From contig JAQVZS010000001.1 of assembly GCA_028708075.1 (NCBI GenBank), positions 81,319-145,318 of the forward strand: a stretch of 64,000 bases of DNA, given 5' to 3'. Each line of letters opens with the position of its first letter. Within the stretch, counting starts at the first letter, position 1. Below are positions 48,301 to 57,083 of this stretch, in pieces. The notes under the pieces were generated by a model. It did no database searches. It had not been told where the DNA came from and worked only from the letters and a program-made list of their open reading frames with translations. A program made the translations under genes and the position numbers. This DNA comes from Massilibacteroides sp. GTDB lineage: Bacteria > Bacteroidota > Bacteroidia > Bacteroidales > Tannerellaceae.

Positions 48301-49455
48301 TGCCGGATTATTATTTCGGACACGGGGATCGGCATCCGGGAAGACGAACTGGAACTTATCTTCGAACGTTTTTATCAGATACGCAACAGCTGTAACAACT
48401 CAAATGTCAGTACTGGTATCGGACTACATTTGACCCGTTCGCTGGTCGAATTGCATCATGGCGAGATCAAGGCGGAAAGTCGGGTGAACGAAGGTACGCG
48501 TTTTATTATTCAATTACCTTTGGGTTGTGAGCACTTGAAGACAGAAGAAATTGAAGAAAATCCGGATTTGAAAATGGAATGCCCGGCTTCGTCAGAAGCC
48601 TTTTCTAGACCGTTTGAAGATGAGGATACGAAGATTCGGTCGAAGAGTAAACGTCGAGTTATGATAATTGACGATGAAGAAGAAATACGGAAATATGTGG
48701 CTGGAGAATTAGCGGGAGAATATCACATGATTGAATGTTCGGATGGGAAAGATGCTTTGCCGATGATTCTGAAAATAAAACCAGATTTGGTGATCAGCGA
48801 TATTATGATGCCCGGAATGGACGGAATCGCCCTTTGCCGGAAAATTAAACAAAATGTGAATATCAATTATATTCCGGTTATTCTTCTGACGGCTAAAACC
48901 AAAGAAGAAGACAATTTGGAGGGTTTGAGCATCGGAGCTGACGCTTATATCGTAAAGCCCTTTTATATCGAACTATTGAAGAAGACGGTGGAAAACCTTA
49001 TTCGTAACCGTGAAATCCTTCGGAACACGTATAAGGGTAGCCAACAGCAAGAGGATAAAATCACGAAGATACAGATTAAATCGGCGGATGAAAAATTGAT
49101 GGAAAGGGTGATGAAAGTGATTAACGCGAATCTGGCGAATCCGAAATTGAATGTGGAAATGATTGCAGAGGAAGTTGGAATCAGTCGGGTACATTTACAT
49201 CGTAAGTTAAAGGAACTGACTAATCAATCAACGCGCGATTTAATTCGGAATATTCGCTTGAAACAGGGGGCAGATTTGTTGGCGGATAAGAATTTGACCA
49301 TTTCCGAAGTGGCGGAAGCGACAGGTTTTACCAATCTGGGTTATTTCTCCAATGCCTTTAAAGATCTTTACGGCGTTCCCCCAAGTAGTTATATGGAAGA
49401 ACACCGTAAACATTCTACGGGATCCGGCTCTTCAACAGAAAACGAATCGGTATAA
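45358..49455 (+). CDS. Hybrid two-component system sensor/regulator of the xylan PUL
   Basis: A 1365-aa one-protein signalling system. Signal sequence, then two sevenfold groups of regulatory-propeller repeats (motifs such as GVIWIATEDGLNRYDG, GNLWVATQDKGLFR), a Y_Y_Y-type Ig domain near residues 690-780, and one membrane helix near 785-810 (VYFLLFLSMLYLIVLQV). The cytoplasmic kinase has His840 in IAHEIRTPMSLI, an N box (NVLSNAFKYTPEGG) and G box (SDTGIGI). The receiver has phospho-acceptor Asp1148 in ISDIMMPGMDG. A C-terminal AraC-type HTH binds DNA. It probably senses a xylan-derived oligosaccharide in the periplasm and activates the flanking GH operons. It ends five bases before the convergent GH95 gene. 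Confidence 0.96.
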   Translation: MRIIFVLFVLNIFVFAHLKAESGRMFSADKELSNSLLYDMHQDCYGVIWIATEDGLNRYDGSKFTIYRHDNKNPKSLQHNYVRVLFEDSQKRYFIGLLNGLQLYDHATDTFEKVLMLNKSGIELSPHVFSILERKNHEILIGTSGQGIFKLVQDKDRFFALQVYNDEISYFISCLYEDQKGNLWVATQDKGLFRLNHNYVLKSFLKNGDVGLNSISSICEDEEGHVLVGSLTKGLFMHDEKTDSFLPVDYSGGRNLPIKTLFINSPEEIFLGTDGLGMKIYKTKERAIVDTTFNISSFNFEKSKVHSILRDNAGNTWLGIFQKGVILIPEQTNKFNYIGYKSVRYNTIGTNCVMSLCEDRNGIVWVGADNDGIYGVHLKGGQYAHFYPTGKPNSVPSTLMAIFEDSNQDLWLGSYLNGMGRFDRNNGRYEQVKELVDDNGSPIERVYCFAEDWEKNLWVGTHGGGLYRMDLRTRKITNFNRPADMGYGNEQNVLANYWINCLLLSSDSTKLYIGTYDGLLCLDIPKNDYGSTFGTVQLLKTRVIYSIYEDKPGNIWLGTSEGLIRVDKDTHALSSYSTEDGLSSKVICAIRGDQAGNLWISTHYGISQFNPEREDFINYYASDGLQGNEFSKCVSFIDHNDNIIFGGINGITYFDPSEIKFQKKKLDVRISDFYIHDQPVRKGTKSGSKSVIDTTVVDANVFHLSQKDNSFSIEFTVMEFNTPERIVYSYKVNDENWISLHPGTNRVSFSNLTPGNYYFKVKAKDYNSYSDEKSISVIISPVWYFSTWAKLVYFLLFLSMLYLIVLQVRQRYRSRQRLLQHRHEQEINEAKLQFFMNIAHEIRTPMSLIISPLKKLMTTDTDKERRKSYGMINRNAERILNLINQLMDIRKIDKGLMTLKFQEVEMVSFLKELCHYFEYQSKTKNIRFSCSSVFERLDVWVDPKNFDKIIMNVLSNAFKYTPEGGEINICVDVSEVRKKKYCRIIISDTGIGIREDELELIFERFYQIRNSCNNSNVSTGIGLHLTRSLVELHHGEIKAESRVNEGTRFIIQLPLGCEHLKTEEIEENPDLKMECPASSEAFSRPFEDEDTKIRSKSKRRVMIIDDEEEIRKYVAGELAGEYHMIECSDGKDALPMILKIKPDLVISDIMMPGMDGIALCRKIKQNVNINYIPVILLTAKTKEEDNLEGLSIGADAYIVKPFYIELLKKTVENLIRNREILRNTYKGSQQQEDKITKIQIKSADEKLMERVMKVINANLANPKLNVEMIAEEVGISRVHLHRKLKELTNQSTRDLIRNIRLKQGADLLADKNLTISEVAEATGFTNLGYFSNAFKDLYGVPPSSYMEEHRKHSTGSGSSTENESV

Positions 49456-49460
49456 TTCGG

Positions 49461-51911
49461 CTATTTTCGTTGGATAATATACGTTTTACCGGCTTCTGTC
49501 AGTATGTCGTATTCATAGACTTTATACAGTAGCGGCCATTGTGGAGTAATCTCCTGGCTGATCAACGGCGTTTTAATTTCCGGATTGCAAAATAGAGGGT
49601 TTGTATTTTCTCCGTTGGCTTTATTTAGTCCTTCACCTTTCAGTGGAATGTAGGAGCGGACGCGTAGATTGCCTCCCAGCCTCGAAAGAATTTTTGCTTT
49701 GGTTAGTTGTCCGTCGTTCCAGAAAATGTCGACGACAAAATCGCCACGGCTGACAAGTCCGCTTACGCTTCCTTTATTCCATACATCCGGTAAGGCGGGT
49801 AAAAGATGTACGGCACCGTCATGACTTTGCATTAGCATTTCCGCGATGCCGGCTGTGTAACCGAAATTGCCGTCGATTTGGAAAGGCGGATGAGCATCAA
49901 ATAAATTCGGATAGGTACGCCCATTTGGATTACGAACTTCATTATGTTCTTCCGATTCCAAAAGCACCAACATGTTTTGGATAATTTTATATGCGTGATT
50001 TCCGTCCAACAGTCTCGCCCAAAGATTTAATTTCCAGCCGATAGACCACCCTGTTGCTTCGTCGCCACGATAGATTAACGATCTTTTGGCGGCCTGAAAT
50101 AATTCGGGCTGGGAGTAAGGGGAGATTTGTTTTCCGGGATAAAGTCCGTATAAATGCGATACATGCCGGTGTTGATCTTGCGGGTTGTCTACATCCTCGA
50201 TCCATTCCTGCAGTTGATTATACTTGCCGATTTGCATAGGTGGCAGACGGTCTATTGTCTTTTTCAGGCGTTCCGAATAATTGGGGTCTTCACCTAGAAT
50301 TCGGTTTGCCATAAGCGTATTGGACAACAGCTCGAATGCAAGTTGATTGTCCATGGTTGATCCGCAGACGATAGATGAACCGCTTTCACCTTCCGGGCCG
50401 TGTTCCGGCGAAATGGAAGGCGAGGTGACCAGCCATTTGTACTTGGGGTGTTCGACTAAAAAATCTAAGAAAAAATCGGCAGCTCCTTTTAACGCAGGAT
50501 AAATTTCGTGAAGGTAGTTTTTATCTCCGTTGTATAAATAGCGTTCCCAAAGATGTTGACATAGCCAGGCACCTCCGTTCGGCCACATACCCCAGAACGG
50601 ACCGTCTATTACACCCGTAATTCGCCAAAGATCGGTATTGTGATGCGTTACCCAGCCATTGCAGCCATACATATCGAGCGCTGTTTGACGTCCGCTTTCA
50701 GATAGTTCTTTAACCATTTGAATCAATGGTTCGTGGGTTTCACTCAGATTGGTTACTTCTGCCGGCCAGTAGTTCATTTCTGTATTGATATTGATCGTGT
50801 ATTTAGAATCCCAAGGAGGTAAGAGTTTGTCATTCCAAATGCCTTGCAATGTAGCCGGTTGACCGCCGGGTTGCGACGACGAGATCAAAAGATAACGTCC
50901 GTATTGAAACAGTAATGCCGCCAAAGATGGGTCTTTTCCTTCGTGGAAGTTTTTTACCCGGATGTGTGTTTCCGCTTTAGATTCTTCGGATGTTCCCAGA
51001 TCCAGCTTGACACGATTGAAGAGGCGTTGGTAGTAGTCGATATGTTCTTTACGGGCCTGTTTATATTCCTTTTTGATGGCGGAATTCAGGAAGCCTGAAG
51101 CTTTTTTATGCTCATTTCCGTCAATCGTTTTATAGTCGACGAAGTTTGTTGCTGCTGAAAGATAGATGGTTGCCAGACTTGCACCGCTCACGGAAATACA
51201 TCGGTTTGAAACTGTTGTTTTGCCGTCGTTTGTTTTTACATAGACCTGATTTTCCAATCGCAATTTACCGGGGACAGATTCATGATCCGTCCCGCGGGCT
51301 TTCATTATCAAGCGGTCGCCTTTGGCTGTCACCGTGTTTTTAAGTGGTGAGTCATAGCTGATTGTGAAATTTAGTTTTTGAGGCTGGTCTGCCGTTATTC
51401 GTAAAATAAGAACGTTGTCGGTGAACGAAGTAAATACTTCACGGGTATAGGTGACGCCGTCTACTTGATAGGATGTCGTAGCTATGGCGTTCTCCAGATT
51501 TAAGTCCCGGTAGTAATTGGTATAGTTCTCGTGTCCCGGAAAAAGAAGATGAAGGCATCCTGCGGTCAAGTAGGGCATTCCGTTAGATGTTCCCATGAAA
51601 TTCGCCTGGATGAGGTTTTGTGCTTCTTCATTCTTTTCTTCAAAAATTAAACGGCGCACTTCCGGCAGTGTGGTTAATGCATTTTTACTATCGCATTGAT
51701 GGGGACTTCCTGCCCAGAAGGTTTCTTCATTGAATTGAAGTTTTTCTTCTGCCGGATTTCCATAGACCATAGCTCCGAGCCGTGAATTCCCGATCGGTAA
51801 GGCCTCTACCCATTCCGTTGCCGGCGATGCATACCATAATTTCAATTCATCTGCTTTTGCAGAACAAAAAAACAACAGAATAACGAATAACGGCAGACCA
51901 GTTTTTTGCAT
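49461..51911 (-). CDS. GH95 family alpha-L-fucosidase / alpha-L-galactosidase
   Basis: An 816-aa exported enzyme (signal peptide [20 protein letters not shown]). GH95 hallmarks: [64 protein letters not shown] and [17 protein letters not shown], followed by [17 protein letters not shown]. The (alpha/alpha)6 barrel is complete. In complex glucuronoarabinoxylans GH95 enzymes can remove terminal L-galactose, which fits the xylan context better than fucose, but the deciding residues were not resolved here. It is co-oriented with GH51, which lies 11 bases upstream. Confidence 0.92.
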   Translation of the reverse strand: MQKTGLPLFVILLFFCSAKADELKLWYASPATEWVEALPIGNSRLGAMVYGNPAEEKLQFNEETFWAGSPHQCDSKNALTTLPEVRRLIFEEKNEEAQNLIQANFMGTSNGMPYLTAGCLHLLFPGHENYTNYYRDLNLENAIATTSYQVDGVTYTREVFTSFTDNVLILRITADQPQKLNFTISYDSPLKNTVTAKGDRLIMKARGTDHESVPGKLRLENQVYVKTNDGKTTVSNRCISVSGASLATIYLSAATNFVDYKTIDGNEHKKASGFLNSAIKKEYKQARKEHIDYYQRLFNRVKLDLGTSEESKAETHIRVKNFHEGKDPSLAALLFQYGRYLLISSSQPGGQPATLQGIWNDKLLPPWDSKYTININTEMNYWPAEVTNLSETHEPLIQMVKELSESGRQTALDMYGCNGWVTHHNTDLWRITGVIDGPFWGMWPNGGAWLCQHLWERYLYNGDKNYLHEIYPALKGAADFFLDFLVEHPKYKWLVTSPSISPEHGPEGESGSSIVCGSTMDNQLAFELLSNTLMANRILGEDPNYSERLKKTIDRLPPMQIGKYNQLQEWIEDVDNPQDQHRHVSHLYGLYPGKQISPYSQPELFQAAKRSLIYRGDEATGWSIGWKLNLWARLLDGNHAYKIIQNMLVLLESEEHNEVRNPNGRTYPNLFDAHPPFQIDGNFGYTAGIAEMLMQSHDGAVHLLPALPDVWNKGSVSGLVSRGDFVVDIFWNDGQLTKAKILSRLGGNLRVRSYIPLKGEGLNKANGENTNPLFCNPEIKTPLISQEITPQWPLLYKVYEYDILTEAGKTYIIQRK

Positions 51912-51922
51912 AATTCTTAAGG

Positions 51923-53470
51923 TTACAATTCGATTTCCAATAAAACGACGGATTTAGAGGGTAAATTTACAGATAAATTTCCGTCGACAATCTTCGCGTC
52001 TTTAAAATCTTTTAGTTTGACTGTTTCCGGTGCATCGAACGTATTATGATCGTTTATTTTTGCTGAGCTAAGCAGTTTGCCTGTAATTTTCTTTGCCTTG
52101 ATTCCATTCAATACTGTTTTGAGGGATTGACTGTTGTCCGGATCGATATTCACTAATGTAATATGGATTTTCCCGTCCGCACTTTTTGAAGCGGACGCAC
52201 TGATGGCGTTCATTTTTATCCCCCGGTGCTCGATTGTGTTTCCGGTAAAATGAAGGGGAATCATTGTCGCTTCCTGATGGACTTTATACAGGTAATATAC
52301 CCAATAAGTCGGGGTCAATACCATTTTATCTTCTTGGGTCAAGATAACGGCTTGCAAAACATTGATTGTTTGCGCGATATTTGCCATATGAACACGGTCA
52401 CAGTGATTGTTGAAAATGTTTAACGTCACTCCGGCGACAATGGCGTCGCGCAAGGTGTTTTGTTGGTATAAAAAACCGGGATTGGTGCCGGGTTCCACAT
52501 CGTACCAGGTACCCCATTCGTCTGGGATAAGGGAGATTTTTTTCTCCGGATCGTATTTGTCCATGATGGTGGCGTGCTTCTGTACCAGTTCTCCCATGAA
52601 GTGCGCTTTTTCAATTGTGGTTAAATATTCTTCCTTGTCGAATTGCGTGGCAGATCCTTTTTGATTCCATGAACGTGGTACAGTATAATAATGTAAAGAA
52701 AGTCCTTGCATTTGTCGGCCGATCTTTTTCATTAGTGTTTCCGTCCAATAATAATCGTCCGAATTAGCTCCGCCGGCTATTTTATAAAGCCGGTTGTCTC
52801 CGTAATTTCGGCAGTAAGTCGCATATCGACGGTATTGATCCGTGTAAAAATCGGCCGTCATGTTTCCTCCGCATCCCCAGTTTTCGTTGCCAACTCCCCA
52901 GAACTTGACTTTCCAGGGTCTTTCCCTACCGTTTTTGCGACGCAAGTTGGACATGGGACTTTCGCCGTCAAAAGTCAGGTATTCTACCCATTTAGACATT
53001 TCTTCCACCGAGCCACTGCCTACATTTCCACAGATGTAAGGTTCGCATTCCAACTGTTCGCAAAGATCCATGAATTCATGTGTTCCAAAAGCATTATCTT
53101 CGACGACTCCCCCCCAATGTGTGTTGACCATTTTCGGACGTTCGCTTCTGGGGCCTATTCCGTCCCTCCAGTGATATTCATCGGCAAAACAACCTCCCGG
53201 CCAGCGTAAGTTGGGGATTTGAATGTCTTTTAACGCTTTTACGACATCGTTACGGATACCTCTCGTGTTTGGAATCGGCGAATCTTCGCCTACCCAAAAA
53301 CCTCCGTAAATACAGTGGCCTAGGTGTTCTGAGAAATGGCCGTAAATGTGTTTGCTGATCGTTTGATTCCCTTGATCTGCATTTAAAATCAACGTGTTGT
53401 CCTGTCCGCTTATTGACGAGACAAGTCCTGAGGCTATGCAAAGCGTAGCTAACGTTTTTTTTAGTTTCAT
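51923..53470 (-). CDS. GH51 alpha-L-arabinofuranosidase
   Basis: A 515-aa exported enzyme (signal [22 protein letters not shown]) that removes arabinofuranose from arabinoxylan or arabinan. The acid/base Glu196 is in [12 protein letters not shown] and the nucleophile Glu318 is in [12 protein letters not shown]. Also seen are [22 protein letters not shown] and [14 protein letters not shown]. The C-terminal part is the usual beta-sandwich. Its 515-aa length is that of the short exported GH51 group. A -7 box precedes it, and GH95 follows 11 bases after it. Confidence 0.95.
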   Translation of the reverse strand: MKLKKTLATLCIASGLVSSISGQDNTLILNADQGNQTISKHIYGHFSEHLGHCIYGGFWVGEDSPIPNTRGIRNDVVKALKDIQIPNLRWPGGCFADEYHWRDGIGPRSERPKMVNTHWGGVVEDNAFGTHEFMDLCEQLECEPYICGNVGSGSVEEMSKWVEYLTFDGESPMSNLRRKNGRERPWKVKFWGVGNENWGCGGNMTADFYTDQYRRYATYCRNYGDNRLYKIAGGANSDDYYWTETLMKKIGRQMQGLSLHYYTVPRSWNQKGSATQFDKEEYLTTIEKAHFMGELVQKHATIMDKYDPEKKISLIPDEWGTWYDVEPGTNPGFLYQQNTLRDAIVAGVTLNIFNNHCDRVHMANIAQTINVLQAVILTQEDKMVLTPTYWVYYLYKVHQEATMIPLHFTGNTIEHRGIKMNAISASASKSADGKIHITLVNIDPDNSQSLKTVLNGIKAKKITGKLLSSAKINDHNTFDAPETVKLKDFKDAKIVDGNLSVNLPSKSVVLLEIEL

Positions 53471-53547
53471 GGTTAGAATAAATTTAAATGATTAAAACTA
53501 TATATGATGATTTGTACGGGTTATTATACTTCTGGTTCTCTCTTTTG

Positions 53548-53555
53548 CAAAAATA
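53548..53555 (-). promoter_or_regulatory. -7 box (TATTTTTG on minus) for GH51-GH95
   Basis: The plus-strand CAAAAATA reads TATTTTTG on the minus strand, 78 bases before the GH51 start. It is the only TAnnTTTG match I found in the upstream region. Confidence 0.45.
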
Positions 53556-53670
53556 GAAATTTGTTGTTTTTGCTACACTGAATTATGATACATATATTTA
53601 TTTGTACGTAACATTTGCGCGATATTGATTGAAAATAAATGTTTATGATGCTAACTTATTGCTGAAAATA

Positions 53671-53708
53671 AAAAAACCAGTCGTTTTTTGAAAGACGACT
53701 GGTTTTTT
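53671..53708. terminator. Bidirectional terminator below the NEW3-ABC operon
   Basis: AAAAAACCAGTCGT and ACGACTGGTTTTTT form a 14-bp stem with a 10-base loop and T-runs on both strands. It ends the NEW3-ABC operon on the minus strand and insulates the downstream GH51 promoter. Confidence 0.85.
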
Positions 53709-53727
53709 GAAAAAGTAAAAAATGGTT

Positions 53728-54702
53728 CTATCTGGATCGGATTTCTCTTTTCATGAATAAAACATAAGATAGAGCAAAACAAATCACTGTCGCCGCAATC
53801 AGACCCGTTAGTTGCGGCCAGACGACCATCAAGCTCTGTCCCAACGGAAGCGGACTGGGTAAAGAACCATATACTTGTTCCATCGTAAGCGGGCCGATAC
53901 TACGTACGGATGGTATGAGTAACGCTGTTGTCGCTTCATTGAACAGGTGCGCCGGATCGACGCGAAGCAGATCGAGTATAAATCGCTGGTAATTGATAAT
54001 CTGATGAGAGGATGCCATTTCTGATGGAGCCATACCTTTAGCAATTAGATTGACCAGCATATTGTAAAAAACGCTGAAGAATAACCAGACAGCAATCGCG
54101 GCGAGAGCAGATGTCGCTGCCTGCCTGCATTGTACCGACAGTAAGATTGATAAGTTTAACCAGAAGGCGACATATACACAGGCCAACAGTAAAAAAAAGA
54201 TGACGCGGAAAAATTCTTCAACTGTAGGCGGTATCCCGATAATGACTAATCCTAATCCCATCATGAGAAAACCTAAAGAAAAGAATAAGACGCTGATTAC
54301 AATAAAGGCACCCGTAAATTTGGCATTAATCAGGTAGTCTCTCGGTATTGGCTGTGAAAGCATAAAACTGAGTGTTCCTCTGTTTATTTCCGAATTGATG
54401 GCGTCGAATCCCATGCATATCCCCAGAACTGGACCTAAGAATGTGATGAAGACCAAAAAGGATGGCATTGTTCCATCTGAGAGAGTAAAGAGTTTCAGAA
54501 AAAAGAAACTGCCTTCCGGATCGTTTGGTTTGACGCTGTCGGCGATGCTGATTAAGGTCGTGTACATCGATCCTGCGCAAGTGAGGACAATGATTGCTAG
54601 CATAATAATAAAACGCCAACTGCGTACCTGATCCGAAATTTCCTTTTGTACGATTACATTAAAGGGGTTTGGTTTTGTTCTTTTATGTTTAGTTTGAGTC
54701 AT
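53728..54702 (-). CDS. ABC-2 type transporter permease of the NEW3 operon
   Basis: A 324-aa inner-membrane protein with about six hydrophobic helices: RFIIMLAIIVLTCAGSMY, FITFLGPVLGICMGF, FIVISVLFFSLGFLMMGLGLVII, FFLLLACVYVAFWLNLSI, LAAIAVWLFFSVFYNMLV and LTGLIAATVICFALSYVLF. The cytoplasmic loop INSEINRGTLSFMLSQPIPRDYLINAK is the coupling region typical of ABC2_membrane_2 permeases. A large loop after residue 210 (HQIINYQRFILDLLRVDP) faces outside. It overlaps the ATPase gene by 14 bases and has its own AGGAGG site inside that gene. The substrate is unknown. Confidence 0.87.
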   Translation of the reverse strand: MTQTKHKRTKPNPFNVIVQKEISDQVRSWRFIIMLAIIVLTCAGSMYTTLISIADSVKPNDPEGSFFFLKLFTLSDGTMPSFLVFITFLGPVLGICMGFDAINSEINRGTLSFMLSQPIPRDYLINAKFTGAFIVISVLFFSLGFLMMGLGLVIIGIPPTVEEFFRVIFFLLLACVYVAFWLNLSILLSVQCRQAATSALAAIAVWLFFSVFYNMLVNLIAKGMAPSEMASSHQIINYQRFILDLLRVDPAHLFNEATTALLIPSVRSIGPLTMEQVYGSLPSPLPLGQSLMVVWPQLTGLIAATVICFALSYVLFMKREIRSR

Positions 54703-55666
54703 TTTTCTCTCCTCCTTCGAAATAAAGGTTATAGATATCGTCCAAGCCGTATTCTTTTCTTACCAAATGATTTAGGGGAAGGCCTGACGCAATGAAAAGG
54801 CTAGCAATTTCAGCGGTTATGTCGTGAGAACATGTCAAAATGAATTTCCCCTCTTTGAATTGCATATTGTTTACACCATTGATTTTTCGCAGTTGGTTTT
54901 CTATTTTGAAAAAGGCTTCCGTTTCTTTTTTCTCCTCGAATGCGTCGGAACCTGCGGTCACAATCACTGGCTTATCAGCAAAAAGCCGTTTGGACAGGGA
55001 TTGGATATCTCCTTCGTCCAACAATTTCCCTTTGACAAACAAACCTACCCGGTCGCATACCCGTTGAACTTGATGAAGGTGATGCGAAGAAAAAAGAACC
55101 GTGATTCTGTCTTCCCGGCTTAACTGAACAATCAGATCGAGCAATTCCTGAATTCCTGACGGGTCGAGCCCCAGCGTCGGTTCGTCTAAAATAATTACCT
55201 GCGGATTTTTAATTAGTACATTAGCTAAACCAAGCCGTTGCCGCATGCCGCGTGAATATTTTCCTGTCAGCTTTTGGGCTTCTCCTGTCATGCCAACGCG
55301 CCCTAAAACATCCAGTGCTTTATCCTCAGCTTCCCGGTTGTTCAATCCATTTAGTTTTGCGGTGTAAATTAAATTGTCCAAACCGGAACGATCTTCGTAA
55401 AAGCCCACATTTTCCGGCAAATAACCGGCAACTTTTTTAACTTCTATCGGTTGTGATTCCGAATTATAACCACATACGGTAACGTTTCCCTCTGTCGGTT
55501 CGCTAAGCCCCAATAACATCAGAATTGTGGTCGATTTTCCTGCACCGTTAGGCCCTAACAAGCCGAATACTTCTCCCTTACCGATTGTGAGGTTTAAATG
55601 ATCGACCGCCGTAAAATTGCCGTATTTTTTGGTCAGCCCGACAATTTCAATAATCGGTTCTTTCAT
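54689..55666 (-). CDS. ABC transporter ATP-binding protein of the NEW3 operon
   Basis: A 325-aa ATPase. The Walker A is GPNGAGKST (residues 38-46), the signature is YSRGMRQRLGLA, and the Walker B with the catalytic Glu is VIILDEPTLGLDP; the switch His is in SSHHLHQ. A C-terminal extension (about 100 residues) follows the nucleotide domain, as in export or multidrug ABC-2 systems. It powers the downstream permease. The NEW3 protein gene lies two bases upstream. It has a perfect AAGGAGGT ribosome site. Confidence 0.92.
   Translation of the reverse strand: MKEPIIEIVGLTKKYGNFTAVDHLNLTIGKGEVFGLLGPNGAGKSTTILMLLGLSEPTEGNVTVCGYNSESQPIEVKKVAGYLPENVGFYEDRSGLDNLIYTAKLNGLNNREAEDKALDVLGRVGMTGEAQKLTGKYSRGMRQRLGLANVLIKNPQVIILDEPTLGLDPSGIQELLDLIVQLSREDRITVLFSSHHLHQVQRVCDRVGLFVKGKLLDEGDIQSLSKRLFADKPVIVTAGSDAFEEKKETEAFFKIENQLRKINGVNNMQFKEGKFILTCSHDITAEIASLFIASGLPLNHLVRKEYGLDDIYNLYFEGGEKNDSN
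54711..54716 (-). promoter_or_regulatory. Shine-Dalgarno AGGAGG of the permease gene
   Basis: The minus strand reads AGGAGG, eight bases, then ATG at 54702. The site lies inside the end of the ATPase gene, so it would allow independent or coupled initiation. Confidence 0.75.
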
Positions 55667-55668
55667 TG

Positions 55669-56820
55669 TTACCTCCTTCCGTATTTCCGAAACAGGTAAT
55701 AAACGCTACCCAGGGCAACTAGGATAATCAGTACTCCCAGCCATCCGGCCAATATAGACGCTTTTACAGAAATCCGGAATTCGGCGTTGGCGGTTGCTTC
55801 GGGTGTTTTAGCTTCCATTCTGGTTATGTAATCTCCGACAATCGCCTTGGAAGAAGCTTTGACGGAAGCAATCACACGCATACTTTCGCCTGCGTTCAAC
55901 CGAGCGATCTGAGATGGTTCGAACGTGACTGACCAGTCGACGGGCGAAGTGGCGTTTAATTTGATGTCTTTTAATTCGGCGGAACCGGTGTTTTTCACTT
56001 CTAGTTCGATCTTTTTGTTTTCCCCGGCGGTCAGACTGGTACTTAAAAGTCCTTTGGGCGTTGTTAGTTCCATGTTATAAGTCCCGGTAATGACAGCTTC
56101 GATGGCCAGTTCGGCAGAAGTTGTGGATGTGGATGCCCGAAGCGGGATTTTATAGCTTCCTGCGGCAACAGTTGCTGGGGCTGTAACTTCAATCGTTACA
56201 TTTTTCGTGGCATTCGCTGCAACACTTACGGAAGTCGCTTGTTTATAATCCGGCTTGAAATTCACATTCCAGCCTCTTGGCGTTTCAGCAGTAAGGGCGT
56301 ATAATTGTTCTTCTGCCGTTTGGTTTTTTAATATGGCGTTGTAGGTGAAGGTTGATTTGGAATTGCCCTGCATATTGATCTGGTCGCAGCTGAATTCCGA
56401 TTTGTTCGTTCCCTGTTCCGAAACTCGAATGTTGAGATGTAACGTATCGCATCCCTGCGCAATAATACGGAATGGATAATTCCCTTTGTTTACCTGATGA
56501 GGAACTTTTATATTCAACGAGACGCTCTTTTTCTCTCCTGCCAAAACAGATAATTGATTGATCGTCCAGTTCCCGGATTTTAAAGAATATTCCCAACTAT
56601 GCGGCAATCCGGTAATGGAAATATCGGTGGTTTGCTTCTCCTCACTTTGATTGATTAGGTCGATGCTGAAATTGACCGATTCTCCCGGGGGGACAGAAAT
56701 TTTAGTAAACGGGGTGTACAATTTTGTGTTTTTCTCCGATGCTGAAGCCTGATTAACAGAACAAATAATGGCTCCTAAAATGCTAAGCAAAAAAATAAAA
56801 GTTTTCGTTCGCATTGACAT
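55669..56820 (-). CDS. NEW3-domain exported membrane protein
   Basis: A 383-aa protein with signal peptide (MSMRTKTFIFLLSILGAIICSVNQASA). The outer part is a string of Ig-like NEW3/COG1470-type domains: YTPFTKISVPPGESVNFSIDL, FTYNAILKNQTAEEQLYAL and LSTSLTAGENKKIELEVKNTG, each ending with a strand pattern GDYITRMEAKTPEATANAEF or similar. One C-terminal helix (AGWLGVLIILVALGSVYYLF) anchors it, with KYGRR inside. The gene leads an operon with an ABC ATPase and permease, so it may act as an external sensor or cargo-binding part of the transporter. Function is unknown. A similar three-gene layout occurs in Bacillota, from memory. Confidence 0.82.
   Translation of the reverse strand: MSMRTKTFIFLLSILGAIICSVNQASASEKNTKLYTPFTKISVPPGESVNFSIDLINQSEEKQTTDISITGLPHSWEYSLKSGNWTINQLSVLAGEKKSVSLNIKVPHQVNKGNYPFRIIAQGCDTLHLNIRVSEQGTNKSEFSCDQINMQGNSKSTFTYNAILKNQTAEEQLYALTAETPRGWNVNFKPDYKQATSVSVAANATKNVTIEVTAPATVAAGSYKIPLRASTSTTSAELAIEAVITGTYNMELTTPKGLLSTSLTAGENKKIELEVKNTGSAELKDIKLNATSPVDWSVTFEPSQIARLNAGESMRVIASVKASSKAIVGDYITRMEAKTPEATANAEFRISVKASILAGWLGVLIILVALGSVYYLFRKYGRR
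55671..55678 (-). promoter_or_regulatory. Shine-Dalgarno AAGGAGGT of the ABC ATPase gene
   Basis: The minus strand reads AAGGAGGTAACA then ATG at 55666. The eight-base match to the anti-SD complement is as strong as in Bacillota genes. Confidence 0.75.
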
Positions 56821-56828
56821 AAAAAATT

Positions 56829-56834
56829 CCTCCT
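56829..56834 (-). promoter_or_regulatory. Shine-Dalgarno AGGAGG of the NEW3 gene
   Basis: The minus strand reads TTTAGGAGGAATTTTTT then ATG at 56820; the spacing is eight bases. This decides the first ATG over the one two codons later (spacing 14). Confidence 0.75.
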
Positions 56835-56863
56835 AAATTTTAAATGATTAACAATACGAGGTC

Positions 56864-56871
56864 CAAAAGTA
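56864..56871 (-). promoter_or_regulatory. -7 box (TACTTTTG on minus) for the NEW3-ABC operon
   Basis: The plus-strand CAAAAGTA reads TACTTTTG on the minus strand, 43 bases upstream of the NEW3 ATG. It shows that a Bacteroidetes-type promoter drives the operon. Confidence 0.55.
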
Positions 56872-56953
56872 AAGCGTTATAGAAATACTTTTTCCTAAAT
56901 GATTTTAAAAAAAGTGAAAAGTGACGAGAATTTTTTTCTTCTCGAAGAATCTT

Positions 56954-56990
56954 TTTCTTGTTCGAGATAAACTATTTTCTTGTTCGAGAT
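56954..56990. repeat. Two 15-base direct repeats, 22-base period
   Basis: TTTCTTGTTCGAGAT occurs at 56954-56968 and again at 56976-56990. A related CTTCTCGAAGAAT precedes them and can pair with the first TTCGAGA. The spacing of two helical turns suits side-by-side protein binding. Confidence 0.75.
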
Positions 56991-57006
56991 TAATTGTTAT
57001 TTTGAT

Positions 57007-57083
57007 AGTTGTGGTAATTATTTTTCACAGTTGTGGTAATTATATTTGACAATTGTCAAATATAATTACCACAACTGTGAAAA
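57007..57083. repeat. 62-bp perfect palindrome with tandem AGTTGTGGTAATTAT units
   Basis: The unit AGTTGTGGTAATTAT occurs at 57007-57021 and 57029-57043 (22-base period) and inverted at 57062-57076. From 57022 to 57083 the sequence is a gapless perfect palindrome, with 31-base arms beginning TTTTCACAGTTGTGGTAA and meeting at CAATTG. It contains TATATTTG on both strands, facing inward, with TTTGAC-AATT-GTCAAA at the centre. Such a sequence can form a cruciform or long RNA hairpin. Confidence 0.9.

Noticed and set aside
56954-57076. Regular repeats resembling a short CRISPR array
   Set aside because: Two different repeat words, only two direct copies each, 7-base spacers and no cas genes; not a CRISPR array.
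57022-57083. Palindrome as a simple intrinsic terminator
   Set aside because: The arms have no loop or T-run, and it lies upstream of NEW3 and more than 200 bases beyond the end of the ompA gene; the size and tandem repeats are not terminator-like.
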